Shown here: in pieces, positions 44,423 to 53,146 of the stretch | How positions within the stretch are numbered: the first letter of the stretch is position 1 | Layout of the letters: every line of letters begins with the position of its first letter | NCBI RefSeq assembly: GCF_001044235.1 | Contig: NZ_JYNL01000064.1 | Location: 897,096-961,095 of the forward strand | DNA: 64,000 nucleotides | From: Mycolicibacterium chlorophenolicum | Lineage (GTDB): Bacteria > Actinomycetota > Actinomycetes > Mycobacteriales > Mycobacteriaceae | Direction: 5' to 3' | The notes under the pieces: model-generated | Seen by the model: the letters and a program-made list of their open reading frames with translations, nothing else | The model's database searches: none | What the model was told of the DNA's origin: nothing | Translations under genes and position numbers: made by a program

Positions 44423-45415
44423 ATGAGTTCGCACTTCCCGGACGCCGAGACGCTGCGGTCAGCCCTGATGCTGGCCGTGCGGGCTCCCTCGGTGCACAAC
44501 TCCCAGCCGTGGGACTGGCGGGTCGGTGAGCGCAGCCTCCATCTGTACGCCAATCCCGATCTGGCGCTTCCGCATACCGACCCCGATGCCCGCGACCTGA
44601 TGCTCAGTTGCGGTGCGTCCCTGAACCACGCGCAGATCGCGTTGGCCGCGCTGGGCTGGCAGGTCAAGGTGCACCGCTTCCCCAACCCCGCCGAGCCGCA
44701 CCACCTCGCCGTCCTCGAACTGCACCGATACCCGCCGGCCGAGATGGACATCGCACTGGCCGCGGCGATTCCGCGGCGGCGCACCGACCGCCGCAACTAC
44801 AGCTCGTGGCCGGTACCGAAGGGCGACATCGCGATGATGGGCGCGCGGGCGGCACGTGCGGGAGTGATGTTGCGCCAGTTCGATGAACTGACCACGCTCA
44901 AGCGCCGCGTGATGGATGCCGAGTGGCGACACAACAACGATCCCGGTTATCTCGCCGAACTGGCTACGTGGAGCGGACGGTACGGGTCCACCGCCGGCGT
45001 GCCCGCCCGCAGTGCGCCCCGCCCGGATCCGGCTGCGGTGATCCCCGCCCGGTCTTTCGCGGGGGCGGCGCTGAAGCAGCCCGATGACACCGAACCGGCG
45101 CAGGACAACGCGGCGGTCATCGCACTCGGCACCGTTGCCGACGACCGGGTGTCGCGGCTGCGGGCAGGAGAGGCAACGAGTCTCGTGCTGCTGACCGCCA
45201 CCGCGGCGGGTCTGGCCAGCTGCCCGATCACCGGACCGCTGGAGATCCCCGACATCCGTGCGGCGGTGGGGGAGGACGTGTTCGGTTCGGAGGGTCACGC
45301 GCAGATGTTGCTGCGGATCGGGTGGGCGCCCGTCAACGCCGATCCGCTACCCAGTACGCCGCGCCGCCCGCTGGGTGAGGTGGTCACCCGGCTCGACGGC
45401 CACCCCTTGGACTAG
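44423..45415 (+). CDS. Acg-family nitroreductase-like protein
   Basis: A 330-residue protein of the mycobacterial Acg family, a tandem nitroreductase fold with FMN site RAPSVHNSQPW near residue 20 and RRRTDRRNYSSWPVP near residue 120. Acg-type proteins are DosR-induced and are thought to sequester FMN rather than reduce nitro compounds. ATG 44423 gives the expected N-terminus; ATG 44396 is in frame upstream. The membrane protein and a Usp gene follow closely, probably as one operon. Confidence 0.87.
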   Translation: MSSHFPDAETLRSALMLAVRAPSVHNSQPWDWRVGERSLHLYANPDLALPHTDPDARDLMLSCGASLNHAQIALAALGWQVKVHRFPNPAEPHHLAVLELHRYPPAEMDIALAAAIPRRRTDRRNYSSWPVPKGDIAMMGARAARAGVMLRQFDELTTLKRRVMDAEWRHNNDPGYLAELATWSGRYGSTAGVPARSAPRPDPAAVIPARSFAGAALKQPDDTEPAQDNAAVIALGTVADDRVSRLRAGEATSLVLLTATAAGLASCPITGPLEIPDIRAAVGEDVFGSEGHAQMLLRIGWAPVNADPLPSTPRRPLGEVVTRLDGHPLD

Positions 45416-45439
45416 CCGGGATCGCGATACGGAGACACC

Positions 45440-46027
45440 ATGCACACCAACACCTTCGGTCTCAGCGTCTGGACGAAACGGCTCCTGGCCCATCACCCGC
45501 TGGTGCGTCTCAGCGACCGCGTCGAGGCGGCGTGCCTCCTGTTCATCGTGGTGATCGCCCTGCTGGCCGTGCCCGTTGCCGGAGCGGCGGGAACAGCCGT
45601 GCACGACGACCTGTCCCACACCTTCGCCACCCAGCGTGCCGAGCGGCGGCAGATCGAGGCGATCGTGACCCGTGACAGCCGGGCGACCGCGCAGGCCTAT
45701 GACAACCCGTACCTGTCGCCCGTCCAGTGGCAGTTCAACGGCGCCAGCCGCACCGACGAGATGCGCACCGCCAAGCTGAAAACCGGCGACCACGTGACGA
45801 TCTGGGTCGACAAGGCCGGCAACCGCCGGGCCGCACCCCCGACCGACCGCGATGCCGCCGTCCAAGCGGTGATCGCCGCAATGTCGGTGTGGTCGCTGGC
45901 GGTGGGGCTGGCCGTCGCCGGATGGGCGGTGCTGCGGATGCGGCTCGATCGAAGTCGCTACGCCGACTGGGACACCGAACTCGGCGGGCTCGCCGACAAC
46001 GGCGGCCGCACCAACAACAACGCCTGA
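45440..46027 (+). CDS. Rv1733c-like two-helix membrane protein
   Basis: A 195-residue protein with helices near residues 29-50 and 148-170 and an extracytoplasmic domain between (VQWQFNGASRTDEMRTAKLK, GDHVTIWVDKAGN). N-terminal HHPLVRLSDRVEA and the overall layout match Rv1733c, a DosR-regulon membrane protein and latency antigen of M. tuberculosis. GGAGA precedes ATG 45440. Function is unknown. It lies between an Acg-type and a Usp gene. Confidence 0.8.
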   Translation: MHTNTFGLSVWTKRLLAHHPLVRLSDRVEAACLLFIVVIALLAVPVAGAAGTAVHDDLSHTFATQRAERRQIEAIVTRDSRATAQAYDNPYLSPVQWQFNGASRTDEMRTAKLKTGDHVTIWVDKAGNRRAAPPTDRDAAVQAVIAAMSVWSLAVGLAVAGWAVLRMRLDRSRYADWDTELGGLADNGGRTNNNA

Positions 46028-46030
46028 GCC

Positions 46031-46792
46031 GTGTCCGACTCCCTGCCGCCCAGCGAGGGACTCGCCGTCGTCGTCGGTGTCGACGGCTCGCGCGCAGCGC
46101 TGAACGCCGTCCGATGGGCGGCCGCCGAAGCGGTGGACCGCGACCTGCCTCTGCGCATCGTGCATGTGGTGGCCTCGGGCGGCGCGCCTGACGACGGTGC
46201 CGCCGACGCGGCACTCCTGGCGGCCCAGGACGCTGCCGTGATGAGCACGGAAAGAGTTCGCGCTCAGCGGGTCCAGATCATCGGGCGGCCAGAGGACATC
46301 CTGCTCCAGGAGTCGCGACATGCGGCGATGGTGTGTATCGGCGCGAGGCCGCGCCGGGCCGCGGACGAACCGGTCGTCGGGCGCGTGGCGACCGCCTTGG
46401 CGCGGGCCTCGGCGTGCCCGGTGGCGGTCATCCGCAGCCGGACCGACGGGACCGCGCACACCGACGGGGTGATCTCGGTGGTGCTGTCCGACGACGTCGG
46501 TAACGACGACGTCGTCCACCTGGCGATGCACGAGGGCCGGCTCCGGGGGCGCGTGGTACGGCAGATCGACCGGCGCGCCGACAGCTGGGTGCGACGCTAT
46601 CCCGACGTCCACGTCGAGACGGTCGCGGCCGGTTCAGGTCACCAGTTCGGCTGGGAGACAGACGGTCACGGCGACGTCGGCCTGGCCGTGGTGGGGACGG
46701 CCGACGCGGATGCACTGCCAACTCTGACGATGCCGAACTGCCACCCGATTCTGGGCTACCCCAACTGCTCGCTGCTGCTGGTGCGGCAGTGA
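46031..46792 (+). CDS. Divergent universal stress protein
   Basis: A 253-residue protein. Residues 11-140 form a UspA-like domain (VVVGVDGSRAALNAVRWAAA), but the ATP signature is replaced by IGARPRRAADEPVVGRVA, so the Gly-rich loop is lost. The second domain (150-253) is shortened and ends NCSLLLVR. ATP binding is therefore doubtful. The GTG at 46031 starts four bases after the previous gene. The 3' end overlaps the convergent Usp gene by 37 bases. Confidence 0.8.
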   Translation: MSDSLPPSEGLAVVVGVDGSRAALNAVRWAAAEAVDRDLPLRIVHVVASGGAPDDGAADAALLAAQDAAVMSTERVRAQRVQIIGRPEDILLQESRHAAMVCIGARPRRAADEPVVGRVATALARASACPVAVIRSRTDGTAHTDGVISVVLSDDVGNDDVVHLAMHEGRLRGRVVRQIDRRADSWVRRYPDVHVETVAAGSGHQFGWETDGHGDVGLAVVGTADADALPTLTMPNCHPILGYPNCSLLLVRQ

Positions 46793-47601
46793 GGTTCGCA
46801 CAACAGCACATCGAAGCCGAGGTCGCCGGGCATGCCCTGCTGGGGCGGGCCGACCAGTTCGGCGATGGCGTCGGCGCGCTCATGGGGAACCACCACGAGC
46901 CGGATCGAGCGGACATGGCGGGCGAGATAGTTGACGAAGCTGCCGGGCACCGCGACAGCCTGGATGTCCAAGCCCGGGAAGCGCACGCGCCATGTGATCA
47001 GTCGGCGATCGAGTCGACGTCGCGCGAGCCGGTTCCCGTCGGCGACCGCGCCCGCATCGTGGATGTCGGTGTAGCGCGACGGCCATGTGGTGACCACCCG
47101 CAGCGCGCAGCGCCTCAGCAGAGCCTCCTCCACGCCGCGCCGTAGCGCCACGTCCGTGGCCGGGTCTTCGCCGACTTCGACCACCACGAAGCCCGGTTCG
47201 CGTCCGGCGGGGTGGATGATCGCCAACGGGCACTGTGCCGAGGTCGCCAGTGCCGCCGCGGTCGACCCCATCCGGGTCAGACCTCCGTGCGTGAGGCCGA
47301 CCGAGCCGACGCACAGCATCTGCGCCTGCCGGGACGCATCCTCGAGCGCGCGGACCGCCGGGTCGCGAACGATCTCGGCTTCCAGCTTGACGGGCCGGTC
47401 GGTGGCGTCGACGCGCGCGCACGCCGCCCGTACCGCGTTCTCCGCAGCGGCCAGTTGGTGCGCCGACTCGTTCGGAGACAGAGCGAACACCAGCCGTAGC
47501 GGGATGTCGCGGCTCACGGCCTCGTCGACCGCCCACACGGCGGCGTCGATGGCCGAGTCCGAGCCGTCGATACCGACGACGACGGCCGCCGATGTCGCCA
47601 T
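46756..47601 (-). CDS. Universal stress protein
   Basis: A 281-residue tandem Usp. The first domain has VVVGIDGSDSAIDAAVWAVD and the loop VGSVGLTHGGLTRMGSTAA, close to the ATP-binding type. The second domain (from about 145) lacks a clear Gly-rich loop and ends in DVLLCEPHCRTSSSEQ. It lies four bases downstream of the Acg-type gene on the minus strand, forming a two-gene unit driven from the divergent promoter at 48586-48713. Confidence 0.85.
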   Translation of the reverse strand: MATSAAVVVGIDGSDSAIDAAVWAVDEAVSRDIPLRLVFALSPNESAHQLAAAENAVRAACARVDATDRPVKLEAEIVRDPAVRALEDASRQAQMLCVGSVGLTHGGLTRMGSTAAALATSAQCPLAIIHPAGREPGFVVVEVGEDPATDVALRRGVEEALLRRCALRVVTTWPSRYTDIHDAGAVADGNRLARRRLDRRLITWRVRFPGLDIQAVAVPGSFVNYLARHVRSIRLVVVPHERADAIAELVGPPQQGMPGDLGFDVLLCEPHCRTSSSEQLG

Positions 47602-47604
47602 GCG

Positions 47605-48585
47605 TCACACCCTGAATTCGAGGACGTCGGCGAGCGGACGACGCGGTGTCGGCGGCTCGATGTCGTCGGCACCGGGCGCCACCCCCATGCGGACGAGGAC
47701 TTGCGGGTGCCCACGGTGTCCGATCAACTCCGCCAGGATCTCCCGGCTGCCGGGCACCTCGGTGATGTGGGTCAGCGGGCAGGTCGCCAGCCCCGCCATC
47801 GTCGCGTCCAGCAGCACCGCGGAGAGCACCTCGCCGCAGCGCAGCACGCTGTGGCGGGTGTCGTCGTAGGTGGACAGCATCACGACTTCCGCGCGGTCTT
47901 CGGCGATCTCGCCCCGCCGGTCCTGGTGCCGGACGGTGGGGAAGCGCCGCCCGATGTCCACGCGTTCGCTTTCCGCGGCCGTGAGCAACGAGCTGGCCGG
48001 AATCCCCTCGGCGACCGCCACATCGGTGGTCCACCCGAGAAGCTCGGCGTGATACGACGAGTCGTAGAGGCGGGCGGACACCGTCATGGCCGAGGCGTCG
48101 GCCAGCTCACGGTGGGCCTGGCGTGGGATCGCGTCGATGCGCACGTCGCGGCCCTGGTCCTCGGCGAACCGCTCGAGAACGGCGTCCCACTGCGGCGGCG
48201 CGGCGAACGGCAACCGATCGGTGCGCCTGCGCAGGATGGCGTCGGCGCGCTGACGGTGCCCATCGGTGACGAAGTCCATCGGATCGCACCCGATCGTCGC
48301 GACATGATCGAGATTGTTGGGATTGGGGAAGGTCTCGACGTACGTCATCCACCCCGCGACGGCCATGGCGACCCGGAAGTGGTCGAGGACAGCGCCGCAG
48401 GCGATCAGCACCTCCCGCCCGCTGGTGTCGGTACGCACCGGTGCGCGATCGGGCTCGGCGAAGAGCTCGATCCCCGCCGCGTCGACGACCCAGTGCCACG
48501 GCTGGCTGTTGTACAACGACGGCGCACGACAGGCCAGCCATATCGCATCGCTGATCACCTCGTGGTCCACGCCGATGTCGCGCAT
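47605..48585 (-). CDS. Acg-family nitroreductase-like protein, second copy
   Basis: A 326-residue member of the Acg family and closer to M. tuberculosis Acg than the copy at 44423: ACRAPSLYNSQPWHWVVDA, REVLIACGAVLDHFRVAMA and RRRTDRLPFAAPP. It likely binds FMN. The gene is divergent from the Rv2004c-like gene across a 128-base region that holds a candidate DosR box 56 bases from its start. It is coupled to the Usp gene that follows. Confidence 0.88.
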   Translation of the reverse strand: MRDIGVDHEVISDAIWLACRAPSLYNSQPWHWVVDAAGIELFAEPDRAPVRTDTSGREVLIACGAVLDHFRVAMAVAGWMTYVETFPNPNNLDHVATIGCDPMDFVTDGHRQRADAILRRRTDRLPFAAPPQWDAVLERFAEDQGRDVRIDAIPRQAHRELADASAMTVSARLYDSSYHAELLGWTTDVAVAEGIPASSLLTAAESERVDIGRRFPTVRHQDRRGEIAEDRAEVVMLSTYDDTRHSVLRCGEVLSAVLLDATMAGLATCPLTHITEVPGSREILAELIGHRGHPQVLVRMGVAPGADDIEPPTPRRPLADVLEFRV

Positions 48586-48640
48586 GTCGCGCCCTCCGTT
48601 TCGGTTGGCTCAACTCTTGCCCAGCCCCGGCGGGGCGACC

Positions 48641-48660
48641 AGGGTCAATGGTCCTCAACG
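48641..48660. promoter_or_regulatory. Candidate DosR box in a divergent promoter
   Basis: CCAGGGTCAATGGTCCTCAA matches the DosR consensus at the GGG, GTCC and CAA positions. It lies between the divergent Acg-type (48585) and Rv2004c-like (48714) starts and could serve both. Confidence 0.55.
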
Positions 48661-48713
48661 GCGGGCCCTCCGGCTCTGCCCGCGCCGGGGCGGGCTCCGG
48701 CACAGTGGACGCC

Positions 48714-50210
48714 ATGGCCGACGTCGCCGCCGGGCAACGGGTGCCCGAACCCTGGTCCGTCCCCGGCAACCTGTGTGCGGAGGTACACGAGACCCATACC
48801 GGGGTCGTGACGCTGCTGGGAGCCCGGGCGTACAAGGCCAAGAAGGCGGTGCGCACCGACTTCTGCGACTTCACCACGGTCGCGAGCCGCGACGCCGTGT
48901 GCCGCCGCGAGCTCGAGCTCAACCGCAGGCTCGCCCCCGACAGTTACGAGGGCATCGGGTACTTCGAGACCCCGACCGGGTTGCGCGAACCCGTCGTGGT
49001 GATGCGGCGCTACCCCGACTCGGCACGGCTGGCCACGCTGGTTCGCAGCGGAGCGCCCGTCGAGGCGGATCTCGCAGGGATCGCCGCCCGGCTGGCGCAC
49101 TTCCACCGCGGCGCCGCGCGGGGGCCCGCCATCGACGCGCAGGCGAGCCCCGCCGCCACGGCCGCGCGGTGGGAGGAGAACCTGGGCGAGTTGCGCAAGC
49201 ACGCCGGCTTCGTCGTCGCATCTGGTTCCGTCGACGAGATCGCCACGCGCGCAGACCGATTCCTCAAGGGACGGACAGCTCTGTTCGCCCAGCGGATCGC
49301 ACAGCGACGCATCGTCGACGGCCACGGCGATCTGCTGGCCGACGACATCTTCTGTCTGCCCGACGGCCCTGTCCTGCTGGACTGCCTGGAATTCGACGAC
49401 CGGTTGCGGTACGTCGACGGGGTCGACGACGCTGCGTTCCTGGCGATGGATCTGGAGTTCTGCGGCCGGCCCGACCTCGCCGTGTCGTTCCTCGACGCCT
49501 ATCGCACCGAGGCCGACGACCCGGCTCCGCGCTCGCTGGCCGACTTCTGTGTCGCCTACCGGGCCGTGGTGCGGGCCAAGGTGGATTGCGTGCGGGTCAC
49601 TCAGGGCCACGCCGACGCGGCGGTGGACGCGCAGCGGCACCTCGGGATCGCCGTGGGCCATCTCCGCTCGGGCGCGGTGCGCCTCGTCATGATCGGCGGC
49701 GGACCCGGGACCGGGAAGTCGACCGTCGCGCGGGGGCTCGCGAACCGTACCGGTGCGCGCGTCGTGTCCACCGATGAGGTACGCAGGCACCTGCAGGATG
49801 CCGGACGGCTCAGCGGTGCGGCCGGCACGCTGAACGCCGGACTGTATGCCCCCGACCAGGTCGCCGCGGTGTACGACGAGGTGCTGCGCCGCACCCGCGA
49901 ACTACTGGCGCAGGGTTGGCCGGTGATCCTGGACGGCACCTGGCGAGATGCGGCGCACCGGCAGCGCGCGCGCGATGTCGCCCACGAAACCGTATCGGAG
50001 ATGGTCGAATTCATCTGTGGCACCCCGGTCGAGGCGGCGGCGCGCCGGGTCGCTGAGCGGGGGCCGTCGGTGTCGGATGCCACGCCGGAGATCGCGGCCG
50101 CCCTCAGCGATGCCCACGGGGACTGGCCGCAGGCCCATCGGCTCGACACCACCCGTCCGCTCGAGGAGTCGATCGCGCAAGCGCATCAACGGTATTGCGC
50201 GCCGGTGTGA
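48714..50210 (+). CDS. Rv2004c-like fused phosphotransferase/P-loop kinase
   Basis: A 498-residue protein. Residues 20-310 resemble an aminoglycoside-phosphotransferase-like fold with catalytic-loop-like VDGHGDLLADDIF and VLLDCLEFDD. Residues 320-498 are a P-loop kinase (GGGPGTGKST near residue 327, DGTWRDAAHR). The architecture and length match the DosR-regulon protein Rv2004c. ATG 48714 gives that length; a GTG at 48705 is possible. Its substrate is unknown. Confidence 0.85.
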   Translation: MADVAAGQRVPEPWSVPGNLCAEVHETHTGVVTLLGARAYKAKKAVRTDFCDFTTVASRDAVCRRELELNRRLAPDSYEGIGYFETPTGLREPVVVMRRYPDSARLATLVRSGAPVEADLAGIAARLAHFHRGAARGPAIDAQASPAATAARWEENLGELRKHAGFVVASGSVDEIATRADRFLKGRTALFAQRIAQRRIVDGHGDLLADDIFCLPDGPVLLDCLEFDDRLRYVDGVDDAAFLAMDLEFCGRPDLAVSFLDAYRTEADDPAPRSLADFCVAYRAVVRAKVDCVRVTQGHADAAVDAQRHLGIAVGHLRSGAVRLVMIGGGPGTGKSTVARGLANRTGARVVSTDEVRRHLQDAGRLSGAAGTLNAGLYAPDQVAAVYDEVLRRTRELLAQGWPVILDGTWRDAAHRQRARDVAHETVSEMVEFICGTPVEAAARRVAERGPSVSDATPEIAAALSDAHGDWPQAHRLDTTRPLEESIAQAHQRYCAPV

Positions 50211-50231
50211 GGACCCCGTTGCCCCCGGGAC

Positions 50232-50732
50232 TCAGGCGGGTTGCAGGTGGGCGACGACATCGCCCACCCACGCGGTGATCGCAACGTGGTCACGCCAGTC
50301 ACCCGCGCGGGTCTTGGCCATCGCATGCGCGGGGAAGCCGGTGGCGTCGGGAAGCAGTCGGCCGCCGAAGGTCTTGGTGCCCTGTGCATGCACCGAGTCC
50401 GCGATGTCGGCGACCTGGGCGGTGGGCGGCAGGTCGTGTTGCGCGGCGGAGTCGTCGAGCGGACCGCTGCACACCAGCCAGACCGGCAGCTCGCGCAGCG
50501 CCTCGGCGTGCCTGCGCACGAAGCGCCGGGCCTGTCGGTTCCACCGGTTCGCGTACAGCGACCCGGCGACGATCACCGCGTCCACCCCCGTGAGGTCGGC
50601 GGGCTCGGCGGCCGGCACCAGCACGGCATCACATCCGGCGGCGGTCAGCGCTTCGCCGATCATCTCGGCCAGTCCCTCGGTGCCGCCCCGCTTGGAGCCG
50701 TAGGCAACCAGTACCCGCGGTGCATCAGTCAT
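50232..50732 (-). CDS. Flavodoxin-domain protein
   Basis: A 166-residue flavodoxin-fold protein: VLVAYGSKRGGTEGLAEMIG is the FMN phosphate loop, VDAVIVAGSLYANRWNRQAR and LPVWLVCSGPLDD are later loops, as in protoporphyrinogen-oxidase HemG-like flavodoxins. It probably carries electrons with FMN. It is divergent from the acyltransferase gene, and the DosR box between them lies 56 bases from its start. It is convergent with the Rv2004c-like gene. Confidence 0.85.
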   Translation of the reverse strand: MTDAPRVLVAYGSKRGGTEGLAEMIGEALTAAGCDAVLVPAAEPADLTGVDAVIVAGSLYANRWNRQARRFVRRHAEALRELPVWLVCSGPLDDSAAQHDLPPTAQVADIADSVHAQGTKTFGGRLLPDATGFPAHAMAKTRAGDWRDHVAITAWVGDVVAHLQPA

Positions 50733-50787
50733 GGGAGCGATCGTCCGGCGCGGCGCTGCACCGCAGTAGGGCGGTTGGTCCCGGCGG

Positions 50788-50807
50788 CAAGGGACATCGG
50801 CCCCTTC
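50788..50807. promoter_or_regulatory. Candidate DosR box between flavodoxin and acyltransferase
   Basis: CAAGGGACATCGGCCCCTTC has the GGGAC half and CCC half at the right spacing. It lies 33 bases before the acyltransferase start and 56 bases before the flavodoxin start on the other strand. Confidence 0.65.
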
Positions 50808-50839
50808 CGCCCCCGGTGACCCCGCCGGACAGTGAGGGG

Positions 50840-52201
50840 GTGGAGCATCTGACGAACCTGGACGCCGGTTTTCTGGAAGCCGAGGACTCGGACCGCCATG
50901 TCAGCCTGGCCGTCGGTGGCCTGTCGATCCTCGAGGGGCCGATGCCCGACATCGACACGCTCATGGCCGGAGTCGGCGACCGGGTTGTCGACATCCCGCG
51001 CTTTCGGCAGGTGTTGCGCACACATCTGCTCGACCTCGGCCCGCCGGAGTGGGAGGACGACCCCGATTTCGACCTGTCCCACCACGTGCACCGCGCGGCG
51101 CTGCACAGTCCGGGCGACGATGCGGCCCTGCACGGGTTCGTCGGCGAGGTGATGGGGCGCCGCCTCGACCGTGACCGCCCGCTGTGGGAATGCTGGGTCA
51201 TCGAGGGTCTCGACGAGGACCGGTGGGCGGTGCTGATCAAGATCCACCACTGCATCGCCGACGGCATCGCCACGATGCACCTGTTCTCCCGGCTCGGTGA
51301 CAGCAGCGAGGCGCCGAGTTACGACACGGAGATCCGTGCCGCCCGGCAATCGGCGGACACCGCGTTCTCCGTGGCGGGGTTGGGGCTCAATCCGGTGCGC
51401 TGGGCCGGCGGCATGTGGCGGGCGGCGACCGCGGCCACACGCGTGTCGGCGCTCGCGGTCGGCGGGGCACTGCAGGTCACCAGCGGCATCCTGCGTCCGG
51501 CGCAGACGTCGTCGCTCAACGGCCCCGTCTCGGCCATGCGCCGCTTCAGTGCCGCGGTGGTGAAGCTGGAAGACGTTGCCCGGGTCTGTGATTCATTCGA
51601 CGTGACGATCAACGACGTCGCGCTCGCCGCGATCACCAGCAGCTACCGCGCGGCGCTGGAGCGCAGAGGCGAGACACCCAAGCGCACGTCGCTGCGCACC
51701 CTGGTCCCGGTGTCGATCCGGTCGAACGACGCGGTGGACCGCACCGACAATCGGGTGTCGCTGATGTTGCCCAGTCTGCCCGCCGACAAGGAGGACCCGG
51801 TCGAGCAGTTGCAGGCCGTGCACCGCCGGCTGGCCCGGGCCAAGAGCAGCGGGCAGCGTGAGGCGGGCGGCATCTTCGTCGCGATGTCCAATCTGGTGCC
51901 GTTCCCGGTGACGGCGTGGGCCGTGCGGGCGCTGACCCGGCTGCCTCAACGCGGCATCGTCACCGTGGCGACGAACGTGCCCGGCCCCCGCGAGAGGATG
52001 ACCATCATGGGGCGTCGTGTGATCCGCGTGCTGCCGGTCCCTCCCATCGCGATGCGCTTGCGCACCGGCGTGGCGATCCTCAGTTACGCCAACGAACTGG
52101 TCTTCGGGATCCTCGGGGATTTCGACGCCGCCTCGGACGTCGATCAGCTCGCGCGCGGTATCGAATCAGCGGTGGACACCCTCGCCGCGGCCGCCGGCTG
52201 A
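50840..52201 (+). CDS. WS/DGAT-type acyltransferase (triacylglycerol synthase-like)
   Basis: A 453-residue wax ester synthase/diacylglycerol acyltransferase. The N-terminus EHLTNLDAGFLEAED and catalytic HHCIADG near residue 137 are diagnostic, with later NDVALAAI, VPVSIR and TNVPGPRE motifs. It makes triacylglycerol storage lipid from diacylglycerol and acyl-CoA in stressed mycobacteria. GTG 50840 follows AGTGAGGGG and gives the canonical N-terminus. It is convergent with a Usp gene, two bases apart. Confidence 0.92.
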   Translation: MEHLTNLDAGFLEAEDSDRHVSLAVGGLSILEGPMPDIDTLMAGVGDRVVDIPRFRQVLRTHLLDLGPPEWEDDPDFDLSHHVHRAALHSPGDDAALHGFVGEVMGRRLDRDRPLWECWVIEGLDEDRWAVLIKIHHCIADGIATMHLFSRLGDSSEAPSYDTEIRAARQSADTAFSVAGLGLNPVRWAGGMWRAATAATRVSALAVGGALQVTSGILRPAQTSSLNGPVSAMRRFSAAVVKLEDVARVCDSFDVTINDVALAAITSSYRAALERRGETPKRTSLRTLVPVSIRSNDAVDRTDNRVSLMLPSLPADKEDPVEQLQAVHRRLARAKSSGQREAGGIFVAMSNLVPFPVTAWAVRALTRLPQRGIVTVATNVPGPRERMTIMGRRVIRVLPVPPIAMRLRTGVAILSYANELVFGILGDFDAASDVDQLARGIESAVDTLAAAAG

Positions 52202-52203
52202 GG

Positions 52204-53085
52204 TCAGCTCGGCACCACAACCGCAGGCGCAGAGGCGGATTCGGCCACCGCGGTGCTCACCGAGCCCAGCAGCATACCCGGGACGCCGCCGCGGCCACGG
52301 CTGCCGACGACCACCAACTGGGCCTTCCGCGACTCGTCGACGAGCCAGCGCGCCGGGCGGTCGCACACGATGCGGCGTTGCACGTGGACGTCGGGATAGC
52401 GCTCCTGCCAGCCCGCCAGCCGCTCGCCGAGGATCTCGTGGCCCTCCTGCTCGTACTTGTGCCAGTCCATGCCCAGGATCGGGAACACGCCGACGTCGCT
52501 CCAGGCGTGCAGCGCCACCAGGTCGACGCCACGGCGGGAGGCCTCGTCGAACGCGAACGCGGTGGCGGCCTCGGAGGCGGGCGTGCCGTCGACACCCAAC
52601 AGGACGGGGGCGGTGCGTTCCGGTGACTTCATCGCGTCGGCTTTGGTGATGACCACCGGACACTTCGCGTGATGCAACAGGTTCCGGCTCGCCGAGCCCA
52701 GCAGAACCCCGCCGATGGGGCCGAGTCCACGGCTGCCGACGACCACCAAGGTCGCCTTCGCCGAGGCGGCCGCCAACTCGGTGACGATGCCGTCATGGCG
52801 CAGCAGCGCACGCACCGGCGGCGCGGCGGCGTCCCCGACGGAGGCCTGTAACGTCTTCTGCGCCTGTTCGATCTGGTACCGGGCGTTGTCCTCCTGCCAC
52901 TGCGCGTAGCTGTACTCGACGTTGTCGATCGGCCAGGTCACCACGATGGGCGCGACCACGTGCATCAACGTGACGGGTTCGCGGCGCAGCAATGCCTCGT
53001 CGGCGGCCCACCGGACCGCGGCATGTGCCTCGGGAGAGCCATCGATGCCGACGACGATCCCGTACTCGGTGTTGGACTTGGTCAT
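52204..53085 (-). CDS. Tandem universal stress protein
   Basis: A 293-residue protein with two Usp domains, each with an intact ATP loop: VGSRGLGPIGGVLLGSASR near residue 127 and VGSRGRGGVPGMLLGSVS near residue 267. AGGAG lies five bases before ATG 53085. It is close in layout to the Usp at 43391. It follows another Usp on the same strand with a gap of about 60 bases, so they may share a transcript. It is convergent with the acyltransferase. Confidence 0.9.
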   Translation of the reverse strand: MTKSNTEYGIVVGIDGSPEAHAAVRWAADEALLRREPVTLMHVVAPIVVTWPIDNVEYSYAQWQEDNARYQIEQAQKTLQASVGDAAAPPVRALLRHDGIVTELAAASAKATLVVVGSRGLGPIGGVLLGSASRNLLHHAKCPVVITKADAMKSPERTAPVLLGVDGTPASEAATAFAFDEASRRGVDLVALHAWSDVGVFPILGMDWHKYEQEGHEILGERLAGWQERYPDVHVQRRIVCDRPARWLVDESRKAQLVVVGSRGRGGVPGMLLGSVSTAVAESASAPAVVVPS

Positions 53086-53146
53086 GAGGACTCCTGACAT
53101 GTTCTCCCACCGGCGCTTTCCGCCGTGGCGGTGTCTCGGACGGAGG

